Positions 9,348 to 17,513 of a DNA stretch of 64,000 bases are shown piece after piece; positions within the stretch are counted from its first letter, which is position 1; each line of letters begins with the position of its first letter. Source of the DNA: Chromobacterium sp. ATCC 53434 (GTDB lineage Bacteria > Pseudomonadota > Gammaproteobacteria > Burkholderiales > Chromobacteriaceae); the NCBI RefSeq assembly GCF_002848345.1, contig NZ_CP025429.1:2046001-2110000 (forward strand), in the 5' to 3' direction. The notes beneath the pieces are model-generated. The model was not told where the DNA came from, did no database searches, and worked only from the letters and a program-made list of their open reading frames with translations. A program made the translations under genes and the position numbers.

Positions 9348-10133
9348 TCAACCGTCGCTCAACTGGCGTTGCGCCAGCTGGGCCAGCGCGGACAGCTGTT
9401 CTCGCGGCATGCCTGCCGACAGCGCGTATCCCTGGCCCTGGCTCCACCAGTAATAGACATTGACCGGTCCCTGGCTGGCGAAGTGGAATCCCTGTTCCGC
9501 CCGCGGTCTGACGCCGTTCGCCACGTACAGGGTCACGCGCAGCCCGGACGCGTCGTGGTACATGAACTGAGCGACAGGGCCCTGCTCGCCTGGCAGCAGC
9601 CGCCCGCCTATCAGCTCGTAGCCGGCCTGGGCCAGGCGCGGCGGCTTGATCTGGCTTTGCATGCGCCGGGAAAGCCAGGAGACCATCTGCGCTTCCTGGT
9701 CGGCGCCGATCTCGACCGGTCGCTGGATGTCGGGGCTGTAGACCACGTGGGCCATCGCGGCTTGCCGCGGCAGGCTGTCAGCCTGGCCGCTTTCCGCCAC
9801 GGCGGGGCGGCTGGCCTGGTAGGCGCCTTGTCCATACCAGCCGCCTCCGACGCCCAGCGCGAACACCAGGCCGGCGGCCATGCCCTGGCGCCACCAGGCC
9901 GGCGCCGCGCGTCGCGCGGGCGGTCTGGCGGCGGCCAGCAAGCGACTCGGCACGGGCTCGCGCTCGGGCAAGGCCCAGAGTTCTCGCAGCGCCTCGTCTT
10001 GGCGCCGCCATTGATCCAGTTGCCGCGCGGTTTGCGGATGCCGCGCCAGCCAGGCTTCCATCTCTTCCGCCTCGCGCGCGGTCAACTCTCCATCGAGATA
10101 GGCTTGCAGCTTATCGGCGTTCGGTTCTGTCAT
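9348..10133 (-). CDS. transmembrane anti-sigma factor
   Basis: A 261-residue protein. The N-terminal 50 residues (DKLQAYLDGELTAREAEEMEAWL) resemble anti-sigma domains of RsiW/RskA type; a single membrane segment lies at about 85-103 (GMAAGLVFALGVGGGWYG), followed by an extracytoplasmic domain of about 155 residues. The HxxxCxxC zinc motif of ZAS-type anti-sigma factors is missing. Its start overlaps the ECF sigma gene by four bases, which is the usual arrangement for a sigma/anti-sigma pair. The periplasmic part presumably senses the signal; what that is cannot be read from the sequence. Confidence 0.85.
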   Translation of the reverse strand: MTEPNADKLQAYLDGELTAREAEEMEAWLARHPQTARQLDQWRRQDEALRELWALPEREPVPSRLLAAARPPARRAAPAWWRQGMAAGLVFALGVGGGWYGQGAYQASRPAVAESGQADSLPRQAAMAHVVYSPDIQRPVEIGADQEAQMVSWLSRRMQSQIKPPRLAQAGYELIGGRLLPGEQGPVAQFMYHDASGLRVTLYVANGVRPRAEQGFHFASQGPVNVYYWWSQGQGYALSAGMPREQLSALAQLAQRQLSDG

Positions 10134-10630
10134 GGCTCCATGCCTCCCTGTTCAGTCATCAATCGGCGCAATCCCTCCCGCCCCCGGTGCAGGCGCGACA
10201 TCACGGTCCCCGCCGGCACGCCGAGCATGCTGGCCACGTCCTGATAGCGCATTTCCTCCACCACCACCAGCAGAAGCACCTCTCTTTGCTCATCCGGCAA
10301 TCGGGTCAGGATGCGGCCGAGATCCCGCAGGCGCGACTCGCGCTCGTGGCCGGGCGGCACGGCCAGCCTTTCCCATTCCGCATCGGACAGTTCGGTCGCC
10401 TGCCTTGCGCGTCGGACGTGATCGACATGCCGGTTGTGCAGGATGCTGAACAACCAGGGGCGGATGTCCGATCCGGACCGCCACTGCCGCCAGTTGCGCC
10501 AGGCCCGTTCCAGCGTGTCCTGCACCAGATCGTCCGCGGCGGCCGGGTCCCGCTCCAGCACGCGCGCGTAGCGGCGCAGCCGGTCCAGGTTGTCCAGCAG
10601 GAGCTGATGAAACTGGCGCTCCGGATTCAG
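10130..10630 (-). CDS. ECF sigma factor, probable CTG start
   Basis: Region 2 (HQLLLDNLDRLRRYARVLER, then AAADDLVQDTLERAW, IRPWLFSILHN) and region 4 (RLPDEQREVLLLVVVEEMRYQD, GVPAGTVMSRLHRGREGLRRL) of a group-4 sigma-70 factor are both present, about 166 residues. The first standard start codon in frame is GTG at 10561, which would remove half of region 2. The frame remains open upstream without ATG, GTG or TTG until a CTG at 10630-10628 that overlaps the TGA of the upstream propeller gene (CTGA). I take that CTG as start, by coupling; it is uncertain. Overlaps the anti-sigma gene at its 3' end. Confidence 0.75.
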   Translation of the reverse strand: MNPERQFHQLLLDNLDRLRRYARVLERDPAAADDLVQDTLERAWRNWRQWRSGSDIRPWLFSILHNRHVDHVRRARQATELSDAEWERLAVPPGHERESRLRDLGRILTRLPDEQREVLLLVVVEEMRYQDVASMLGVPAGTVMSRLHRGREGLRRLMTEQGGMEP

Positions 10631-11601
10631 TGGGCCGATGGCTTGATCTCCCGGACGATGCCGCGCGTCGCCAGATCCAGCTCCGCCACGCTCAGATCGT
10701 CGTTCAGCACCCAGGCCTTGCGGCTGTCGCGGCTGAAACTGATGGCCTGGCGAGGGCCGGACAGGCCGCCGATCTCGGCCGCGGGCTTGAAGTCCGGCAG
10801 CGTGACTTCGGTGAGCGAACCGCTTTTCAGATTGCCCGCGTACAAGGCCTTGCCGTCCGGCCGCAAGGCGGCGCCGTAGGGCTCGCGGCCCACCGGCACG
10901 GCGGCGGTGATGCGGCCCGTTTTCGTGTCCACCCTGGCCAGGGTGTCGGCGCCGCTGTTGGCCGCATACAGGGTGCCGCCGTCGGCGGACACCGAGATGG
11001 CGCGTATCTTGTCGAAACCGCCGATCTCCCGGCGCAGCGTCAGCGTCGCCGTGTCCACCACGCTCAGCTTGTCGCTGCGGAAATTGGTGACATAGAGATC
11101 GGCGCCGTCGGGCGACAGCTTGACGCCTTGGCGCGGGCCGGAGAAACCGGTGATCACCTTGAGCACCCGCCAGTCGGCCAGGTCCACCACGCTGACGGTG
11201 TTGGCCGCCTGGTTGTTCACATACAGGCGGGAGCCCGAGCGGTCGATGGCGCTGCCGAACGCGCCCGGACCCAAGGCCAGGCTGGCCTCCAGCTGCAGTG
11301 TGCCGGCATTCCAGCGCTCCAGCACGCCTTTGCTGCTGTCCGTCACGTAAATGTGCTGCCCGTCCGGCGAGAAAACGATGTTGCGCGGCGTGATGAAGCC
11401 GGGAAGCGTGGCCGCGAGCCTGCCTCGGGCCAGATCGTATACCTTGAGCTCGGCGGTCTGGCTATTGCCCGCCACCGCGATGCGCTCGTTCGGGCTCACC
11501 GCCAGCGTATTGTTGCGGATGTCGGCGTCGAAGGGCTGGGCCGCGGCCGACCAGGCAACGGCCCACAATAGCGAGGCGGCCAATAAGGTGATTTTTTGCA
11601 T
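10627..11601 (-). CDS. secreted YVTN-type beta-propeller protein
   Basis: A 324-residue protein with a Sec signal peptide (MQKITLLAASLLWAVAWSAAAQ, cleavage after about residue 21) and seven repeats of the YVTN/NHL type (for example VFSPDGQHIYVTDSS, KLSPDGADLYVTNF, SVSADGGTLYAANS, ALRPDGKALYAGNL). Propellers of this kind act in the periplasm as binding platforms; no catalytic or haem motif is visible. GGAAG precedes the ATG at 11601. It is the first gene of a three-gene operon with the ECF sigma factor and anti-sigma factor, so it could be the target, ligand binder or signal modulator of that circuit. Confidence 0.85.
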   Translation of the reverse strand: MQKITLLAASLLWAVAWSAAAQPFDADIRNNTLAVSPNERIAVAGNSQTAELKVYDLARGRLAATLPGFITPRNIVFSPDGQHIYVTDSSKGVLERWNAGTLQLEASLALGPGAFGSAIDRSGSRLYVNNQAANTVSVVDLADWRVLKVITGFSGPRQGVKLSPDGADLYVTNFRSDKLSVVDTATLTLRREIGGFDKIRAISVSADGGTLYAANSGADTLARVDTKTGRITAAVPVGREPYGAALRPDGKALYAGNLKSGSLTEVTLPDFKPAAEIGGLSGPRQAISFSRDSRKAWVLNDDLSVAELDLATRGIVREIKPSAH

Positions 11602-11813
11602 GTTCGCTTCCACTGTGATTCGAGGTGTCGATCCGGGCTTGGCCACGGATCGGATTGGCGAAGGAACAGGACATCGGATCGTGCTCCCATCAGGGTATAC
11701 GAGGCGGCGGGGACGAATATTCCCGGGGGAGCGGTTTTTTTTGCGGAAAGCGAGCTTGCAGGGCGAAGGCCGGCGGGGAGGGAGGGGCGCGGGGACGGGC
11801 CCCGCGCGGGCGT

Positions 11814-13211
11814 TCAGGTGAGGGGGTGAGGGATAAATCCACCAGGTAGTACCGTGATAACCGGGAACAGCTGGGATGATACGGGAAGATGCCGGACGGC
11901 AGTTTGGAAATCTATTTCACGTGTTGCAAAGAGTGGTGAGCCTATCGGCCAAGCCTGTCCGAATTTTTGTGTAAACGGGGTTTGGGTTACGCCTGTGGAA
12001 TGCGTTCCTCGAACTGAATGGTAAAGCGAGTCAGCTGCCTTCCAATCCCGAATCGGCATGGTCCACTTCTGACTGATGTTCCTCAGCGCCAGATAGAACA
12101 GTTTCAGCAACGCCTCATCACTCGGGAACGAGCCCCGATTCTTGGTCAGCTTTCGCAGACTCATATTCACCGACTCGATGGCATTGGTGGTGTAGATCAC
12201 TTTCCTGATCTCCGGCGGGTAGTCGAAGAATGGCGTTAACCGAGCCCAGTTGCGCCGCCAGGACTGACCAATCGGCAAATACTCATCATCCCACTTGGCC
12301 TCAAACTCACCTAGCCGCTGCTCAGCTTCGTCGAGGGTGGCCGATTGGTAGATTCGTTTCAGGTCGGCGGCTACTTCAGCACGCCGCTTCCACGACACGT
12401 AGTTCAGGCTGTGTCGCACCATGTGTACGATGCACAACTGCACGGCTGCTTTCGGGAAGACCGCCTCGATAGCCTCCGGGAAGCCCTTCAGGCCATCGAC
12501 GCAGGCGATAAAGATGTCCTGTACGCCCCGGTTACGCAGTTCGGTCACGACCTGAAGCCAGAACTTGGCTCCCTCCGTCTGCGCCAGCCACATCCCCAGC
12601 ACCTCCTTCTCTCCAGCCAGGGTAACGCCGATGGCGAGATAGACGGCTTTTACGCGTACAGCCCCCTCACGTACCTTCACGTGGATGCAGTCGAGGTAGA
12701 TGATTGGATAAACCGAATCGAGAGGGCGAGCCTGCCAAGCTTTGACCTCTTCGGTGACGGAATCCGTGATGGAGGAGATCAGGCTGGGTGAGACCTCTGT
12801 GCCATACATTTCTTCCAGATGGGCCTGAATTTCCCGAACAGTCATCCCCCGGGCGTAAAGCGAGATGACTTTGTCGTCGAATCCGGTCCAGCGGGTCTGG
12901 TGCTTGGGAATGAGTTGCGGCTCAAAGGTACCCTGGCGGTCGCGTGGTACCTCGATAGGCAATTCACCGAACTCGCCCTTGAGGGTCTTTCGGCTCTTGC
13001 CATTCCGGGTGTTACCGGAGGGATTGAGCACCGGCTCGTGTTTGCTATGGCCAAGGTGTGCGGCCATCTCGGCATCCAGTGCTTTCTCGACCAGCAGCTT
13101 GGTGAGCTGTTTGAGCAAGCCGTTCTCGCCGATGAGGTCTTCGGGCTTCTGGTAATTGGCCAGCAAGCTGTCCAGTAGTGTGTCAGGTACGTCGTGTTTC
13201 TTCGAGCTCAT
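11814..13211 (-). pseudogene. IS256-family transposase with shifted C-terminus
   Basis: Mutator-type transposase. The first about 390 residues are normal, with the DDE elements YLDCIHVKV, ACVDGLKGFPEAI, CIVHMVRHS and YTTNAIESVN. After IRDWKAA the frame leaves the family sequence; another frame from 12034 on reads LTRFTIQFEERIPQA then stop at 11987-11989, the expected ending of a 408-residue protein. The simplest cause is a two-base deletion near 12034-12038 (or a one-base insertion). In the present frame translation runs through the inverted repeat and about 50 codons into flanking DNA to 11814. Activity is doubtful because only the extreme C-terminus changes. Confidence 0.85.
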
Positions 13212-13266
13212 TGTGTCTCCAGACTAGGTGGCAGTTTCCTGCCAAATGTCCGTTTACACAAAATTC
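11961..13266 (-). mobile_element. IS256-family insertion element, about 1.3 kb
   Basis: Imperfect terminal inverted repeats bound the element: GAATTTTTGTGTAAACGG at 11961-11978 and the reverse complement of GAATTTTGTGTAAACGGAC at 13248-13266, differing by one T. Length and repeats fit IS256. The 8-9 bases outside each end (gcctgtcc and agtacacg) do not match, so no target duplication remains; one side is unclassified DNA, the other side is the inside of a phage tail gene. This points to a deletion or recombination at one end after insertion. Confidence 0.8.
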
Positions 13267-13860
13267 AGTACACGCCCCAGCATGGAATCGACGCTGACTC
13301 AGTTTTTCGAGACCGGCAAGCTGGGCTGGAAGAGTTTCGCGGCGGCGATTCTGCAGGAGATCGAAAAGATCATGGTGGCGAAGGCTGCCGCCGGTTTGCT
13401 AACGCAGGCGGTAGGCTTCTTCTCTGGCATGGTGCCGACGCAATCTGCTGCGCCGGTTGAGGTCGGCACGCCGACTTGGACCGCCCAGGCCGACGGTGGG
13501 GCATGGTCGCGCGGTGTGCAATTCTTTGCAAATGGCGGCGTGTTCGACCGGCCAACCGGGTTTGCACACGCCGGCGGCCTCGGCGTTCTGGGCGAAGCTG
13601 GCCCGGAGGCTGTGATGCCGCTGACGCGCGGATCCGATGGGCGGCTGGGCGTGCGAGCGTCCGGAGGTTCGGGCGGTGGTGACATGATGATCAATCAGAC
13701 GGTGATCTATCAGGATGCCGGCGGCAAGCAGACGCAAGGGGATGCCCAGGGCAGTGCGATGATGGCGGGCATGGCTGAGGCGATGAAGGGGATAGTGAAG
13801 CAAGGCATTGCCGCAGAGTTGCGCCCTGGCGGGATGATTTACAACGCGAGGAACGCATAG
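13267..13860 (+). pseudogene. phage tail tape-measure protein, 3' fragment
   Basis: About 197 codons of the C-terminal end of a lambda-type tail length tape-measure protein. Diagnostic stretches are ESTLTQFFETGKLGWKSFA, GVFDRPTGFAHAGGLGVLG and GEAGPEAVMPLTRG. The 5' several hundred codons are absent; the reading frame enters straight from the inverted repeat of the IS256 element. The stop TAG overlaps the GTG start of the next tail gene by one base, the original phage gene spacing. It is a remnant, not a functional gene. Confidence 0.85.
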
Positions 13861-14207
13861 TGGCTGACGTTTTCACTTGGACGCCTTCGGTGAACATGGA
13901 GACCGAAACCGCGCCGGCGGTGACGGTTTCCAAGTTTGGCGACGGGTACAGCCAGCGGGCGCCGGCCGGAATCAACAGTCTGGTCGACACGTTCAACCTG
14001 GCATTCAACAATCGGACTCCGGCCGAGATTACCGCTATCGATGCCTTCCTGACGAAGCAGCGCGGCGTGTCCTGGTTCTGGTTTGCGGGAGCTGACGGCA
14101 TTAAGGTCAAGGTGATCTGCCAGAAGCCATGGAAGCGAACGGACCCAGTTGCGGGAGCTGTGTCGCTGACGTGCACGTTTGAGCAGGTGTTTGACTTGGG
14201 AGTGTGA
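13860..14207 (+). CDS. phage minor tail protein M
   Basis: A 115-residue protein of the lambda gpM family (tail tip assembly). Family hallmarks are the N-terminal FTWTPS, VSKFGDGYSQRAPAGIN, and WFWFAGADG followed by WKRTD near the C-terminus. The GTG start overlaps the preceding tape-measure stop. The gene looks intact although its neighbours are broken, so it is a relic carried along in a defective prophage. Confidence 0.85.
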   Translation: MADVFTWTPSVNMETETAPAVTVSKFGDGYSQRAPAGINSLVDTFNLAFNNRTPAEITAIDAFLTKQRGVSWFWFAGADGIKVKVICQKPWKRTDPVAGAVSLTCTFEQVFDLGV

Positions 14208-14208
14208 A

Positions 14209-14803
14209 ATGCAAATCCAGCAGGATGTCCAAGGCTTCATCCTTGATGCGAGGGTGGAGCTTTTTCAATTGGCGCCGCCGCCCGGCACGCCATACCCGGT
14301 GCAGTACTTCACGCCGGCCGGCACGGACGCCAATACCAACCCGATCAGCTTCATGGGTCAGCAGTATCAGCCCTGGGCTATCCAGGCGCAGGGGTTCGAG
14401 AAAACGGTACAGGGGAGTGCGCCGCGCCCCACGCTTTCCATAGCCAATGTGGTGATGGGTGCCAACGGGCCGATCTACGGCATTTTCACGCAGCTGGTTC
14501 GGCAGTTCAAAGGCCTTGCAGGCTGGCAGGTGACGCGCATGGTGACCTACGCCAAGTTCCTTGATGGTGGCACGCTGGCCGGCACACCTGAGTTCCATCA
14601 GCAGGAGATCTGGTTCATCAACCGCCGCACGCAAGATGACGGTACGGTGCTGCAGTTCGAGCTGGTGAGCGCGCTCGATCTGGAGGGCAAGACCGTGCCG
14701 AATACCATGGCCAGCGTCTACTGCCCGGCCCAGACGCAGTATCGAAGCGCGGCGTGCGGTTACGCCGGCGCCGCCATGTTCGATGTCGACGGGAAGCAGA
14801 CTA
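14209..14803 (+). pseudogene. phage minor tail protein L, interrupted by IS630 element
   Basis: The first 198 codons of a lambda gpL-like tail protein (FILDARVELFQLAP, WAIQAQGFEKTVQGSAPRPTLSIAN, and the cysteine-bearing YCPAQTQYRSAACGYAG). It is cut by the IS630-type element at 14804. Removing the element and one copy of the TA target restores an open frame that continues at 15928 and ends with TAG at 16050-16052, giving 239 residues, about the size of lambda gpL (232). The part after the insertion does not show the later cysteines expected of gpL, so that segment may itself be altered. Confidence 0.8.
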
Positions 14804-15925
14804 TTAATCCGGCAGTCAAATACCGTACAGAAAGCTCATGCCGCGTAGCGGATTTTTTCATGCCGGAAGTACGACCGGATTCTGGCCGGCTGCTTCTGCA
14901 ATGAGCGTAAATGGGACAGCACTTTCCCTTGAAGTTGACCGTCTGATCGAACCGGCTCACCTGCGCTCATTCTGGCCTTCAGGTCGCCGTTCAAGTATTC
15001 ATCCGGGTTCAGTTCCGGTGAGTAGCTGGGCAGGAAGAACAACTCAATCGCCTTCTTGTTCTCTTCCTCCTCCAACCATGCTTGCACCAGCTTGCTGTGA
15101 TGCACGCGCAAGTTGTCGAGGATCAAGAACACCTTCTTGCCGCCAGCATCACGGATCAGCCGCATCAGAAACTTGATCAGCACCCGGGCCGTCAAGGTCT
15201 CCCGGTACAGCATGAAGCGCATCTTGCCTTGGTTGGTAATGGCCGAAATCAAGTTGATGCGCGCTCTTTTCGATTGGGATAACACCAGAACTGGGGTTTG
15301 GCCTTTTGGGGCGTAGCCACGCGGAAAGTGCTCAACACTCGACACCGCCGATTCGTCGCCCCAGCTGATTTCAGCCATTTCCGCTTTGGCACGCGCGACG
15401 ATAGCCGGGTATTCCTCCTTGAGCCATTTCTCGACTGCTGCCGGTCGCTGCTCATAAGCGCGTTTGAGCGGGCGCTGCGGCGTAAAGCCCCAGCGGGCCA
15501 AGTACAGACGGACAGTACGGATCGGCAGATCGATCAGAAACATCTGCTTGATTACAGCCTTGACCGCCTGAGCACTCCACAGGGCAAACCTCAGCTTCAT
15601 CTGGTCTGGCGTGCGATCCACGATGTCCTGCTTGATCCGGGCTTCCTGCGCCTCGGTCAGCCGACGGCCGGTGCCTTCGGCGCGACCGCGCTTCTGTTCT
15701 TTGAATCCCTGCGCACCTAGTGCTGCCTCACGCACCACCCAGGCGGAAATGGTGGGGCGGCGCAGCCCGAGTTCTTCGGCAATACTGGCTTGAGACCGGC
15801 CTCGCTTGTACATCCGGATAGCGGTACGCCTCAGCTGCTCACGGGCGGCCAGTTCAAGCTTGCGCACATCGATTTTTTCCATGCCGGAAGTATACAATCT
15901 GTACGGATTATTACTGCCGAATTAA
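14804..15925 (-). mobile_element. IS630-family insertion element with 28-base inverted ends
   Basis: Its ends are long imperfect inverted repeats: 14802-14831 and 15898-15927 match at 25 of 30 positions (outer core TTAATYCGGCAGT, inner core CCGTACAGA). TA lies outside both ends (14802-14803 and 15926-15927), the target duplication typical of IS630/Tc1-type elements. The element is about 1.12 kb and holds one transposase gene. It sits inside the phage tail L gene. Confidence 0.85.
14836..15882 (-). CDS. IS630-family transposase
   Basis: A 348-residue transposase. The N-terminus has a helix-turn-helix (RGRSQASIAEELGLRRPTIS), then a winged-helix domain, and the DDE triad in SWGDESAV, FLILDNLRVHHS and SPELNPDEYLNGDLK. 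The frame is complete, so the element may still be active. ATG at 15882 (MEKIDVRKLE) is preferred; a TTG at 15897 would add five residues. Transcribed against the phage tail gene it interrupts. Confidence 0.9.
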   Translation of the reverse strand: MEKIDVRKLELAAREQLRRTAIRMYKRGRSQASIAEELGLRRPTISAWVVREAALGAQGFKEQKRGRAEGTGRRLTEAQEARIKQDIVDRTPDQMKLRFALWSAQAVKAVIKQMFLIDLPIRTVRLYLARWGFTPQRPLKRAYEQRPAAVEKWLKEEYPAIVARAKAEMAEISWGDESAVSSVEHFPRGYAPKGQTPVLVLSQSKRARINLISAITNQGKMRFMLYRETLTARVLIKFLMRLIRDAGGKKVFLILDNLRVHHSKLVQAWLEEEENKKAIELFFLPSYSPELNPDEYLNGDLKARMSAGEPVRSDGQLQGKVLSHLRSLQKQPARIRSYFRHEKIRYAA

Positions 15926-15927
15926 TA

Positions 15928-16124
15928 ATCCGGATGCTGTGGCTCCAGAAAAAGCTGGCCCCCCGGCCAAGACCCGTCTAGGTAGGCACCGAAAAGCATC
16001 TCAAGGCTTTGTCAATTTCGCCAAGGCAGCAGGGCTCTTGCCGCCAACATAGATCGATTTCTATGAAATAGCATGCAAAGAACCACTCCAGTTTATTTAT
16101 CTAATTTCATGAAAGACATATGAC
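15928..16124 (+). other. 3' part of interrupted tail gene and toxin promoter region
   Basis: 15928-16052 continues the open frame of the interrupted tail L gene in the reconstructed empty site. From about 16050 the DNA becomes AT-rich (gtttatttatctaatttcatg), and this stretch should hold the promoter and a weak GAAAGA ribosome site of the first toxin gene. Confidence 0.5.
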
Positions 16125-17408
16125 ATGAAGCTAGCCATAAATATTATCTCGTCTGTGATATCTCTTGTCATTTCGCAATCTTACGCCTGGGGCTCAGACG
16201 AGATTCCTCAGTACGATGATGTGGTATTTACTGAACCCGCCGTAGATAATGAGTCCACCATTCAAAAGATTGTTACGCACGACTCCTTTTTAAAACCATG
16301 GGCTAACTTAGCAAATATCATGGGCTATGCTTGGTCAAGCGGCAATACCAACCAAAATACCGAAGTTGGCAATGAGTTTGAATATCGCAGAATAAACACC
16401 AAGCTTGATGATTTATCCACGCCTGATACCAAATACCGTTACATGTTGATTGGGAAATATGACCCCAACGGCCCTGAAGGTTACTGGGCAGACAAGCGCC
16501 TCCGCATGGCGTTTTCCAACATCCAATGGAAAACCGCTCCAGGAGAAATTCAACTAAAAACCCCAGAGCTGTATAACAAGAGGCCGATCAAGACTGTCAA
16601 TGTACTATTGGAAAACCACGGAGACACGGAAGACGCCGGCGTGGCCAATCTGAAATACGAATCGATGACCAGCTGGTCCAAGGCTGACAAGATCGCTGTC
16701 ACGGGAAAAGTCACGTTGACCAATACATGGAATGCCAGTCTGCCTCTGCTCGCCGGCACTAATGCGTCAGTGGCGGTGGAAATCGAATCCGGTGCCGACT
16801 GGACCACCACCAACGGCACCACCACTACAATCTCGCAAAGCGCCGAGTACCAAGCACAGCTGCCCGCCAAGACCAAGCGTTTGATCACGCTGACCCTATA
16901 CGAGGAAAAGGCCAATATCCCCTACACCTCGACAATGTATATGAGCTATGAGGCGGAGTTGTACAATTTCCTTCGCTATAGCGGCAACGCCCTTAATACG
17001 CATCCGACCGACAGGCCTTTTCATCTTACCCAATTTGGTGGCCGCGATGGCTTGAATGCCACGCAGGACCTGCTGTCTCAATACCGAACTCCGGCCAGCT
17101 CTGAATGGGACTGGTTATGGATGAAAAATCGCTACACGCTAGATTATGTCCGCTACGTCATCGGAACCATCAGTTCGCCCAAATTCAAACAGCAATTCAA
17201 GGGCACGTTTACTGCGGTTGACTCCACTGGTTACACCATTACTGCCGGGCCGCCAGTGCCGCTATCGACCTCGCTCAGAGCACAAACGAAAAATGGGATC
17301 CAGTACCGGGTGCTGAGCGATATCAGCGATGTGCCCGGCAGTGTGAAAAACCTGCGTTTCATGCTGAAAAAGCCGCTGTCGACGCCATCCCCGGCATCGC
17401 CATTCTAG
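16125..17408 (+). CDS. aerolysin-family pore-forming toxin
   Basis: A 427-residue protein with a Sec signal peptide (residues 1 to about 21, ending SYA) and a body that matches aerolysin lobe 2: VKTVNVLLENHGDTEDAG and TSWSKADKIAVTGKVTLTN, then the alternating Ser/Thr-rich insertion hairpin region (WTTTNGTTTTISQSAEYQA), LPAKTKRLITLTLYE, and the family signature FLRYSGNALNTHPTDRPF. A Trp-rich EWDWLWM and a proline pair GPPVPL also have aerolysin equivalents. It lacks the small N-terminal lobe of aerolysin, as does Clostridium septicum alpha toxin. The last about 45 residues resemble the C-terminal activation peptide, joined through a loop with basic residues (SLRAQTKNG). Likely secreted and proteolytically activated. 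Base composition is well below the window average, suggesting transfer; it lies just beyond a prophage relic. Confidence 0.82.
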   Translation: MKLAINIISSVISLVISQSYAWGSDEIPQYDDVVFTEPAVDNESTIQKIVTHDSFLKPWANLANIMGYAWSSGNTNQNTEVGNEFEYRRINTKLDDLSTPDTKYRYMLIGKYDPNGPEGYWADKRLRMAFSNIQWKTAPGEIQLKTPELYNKRPIKTVNVLLENHGDTEDAGVANLKYESMTSWSKADKIAVTGKVTLTNTWNASLPLLAGTNASVAVEIESGADWTTTNGTTTTISQSAEYQAQLPAKTKRLITLTLYEEKANIPYTSTMYMSYEAELYNFLRYSGNALNTHPTDRPFHLTQFGGRDGLNATQDLLSQYRTPASSEWDWLWMKNRYTLDYVRYVIGTISSPKFKQQFKGTFTAVDSTGYTITAGPPVPLSTSLRAQTKNGIQYRVLSDISDVPGSVKNLRFMLKKPLSTPSPASPF

Positions 17409-17513
17409 CAAATGGTGCGTCAATGAATCTGCACGCTTGCCATTCCGCACGCATAAGCGTGGCAGTTTTCCATTTCAACGCCATCTTATTGATTTAATGA
17501 AGGACAATCAGCC

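Noticed and set aside
8361..10244. 627-codon plus-strand frame opposite dapF and the anti-sigma gene
   Set aside because: Shadow of two real minus-strand genes.
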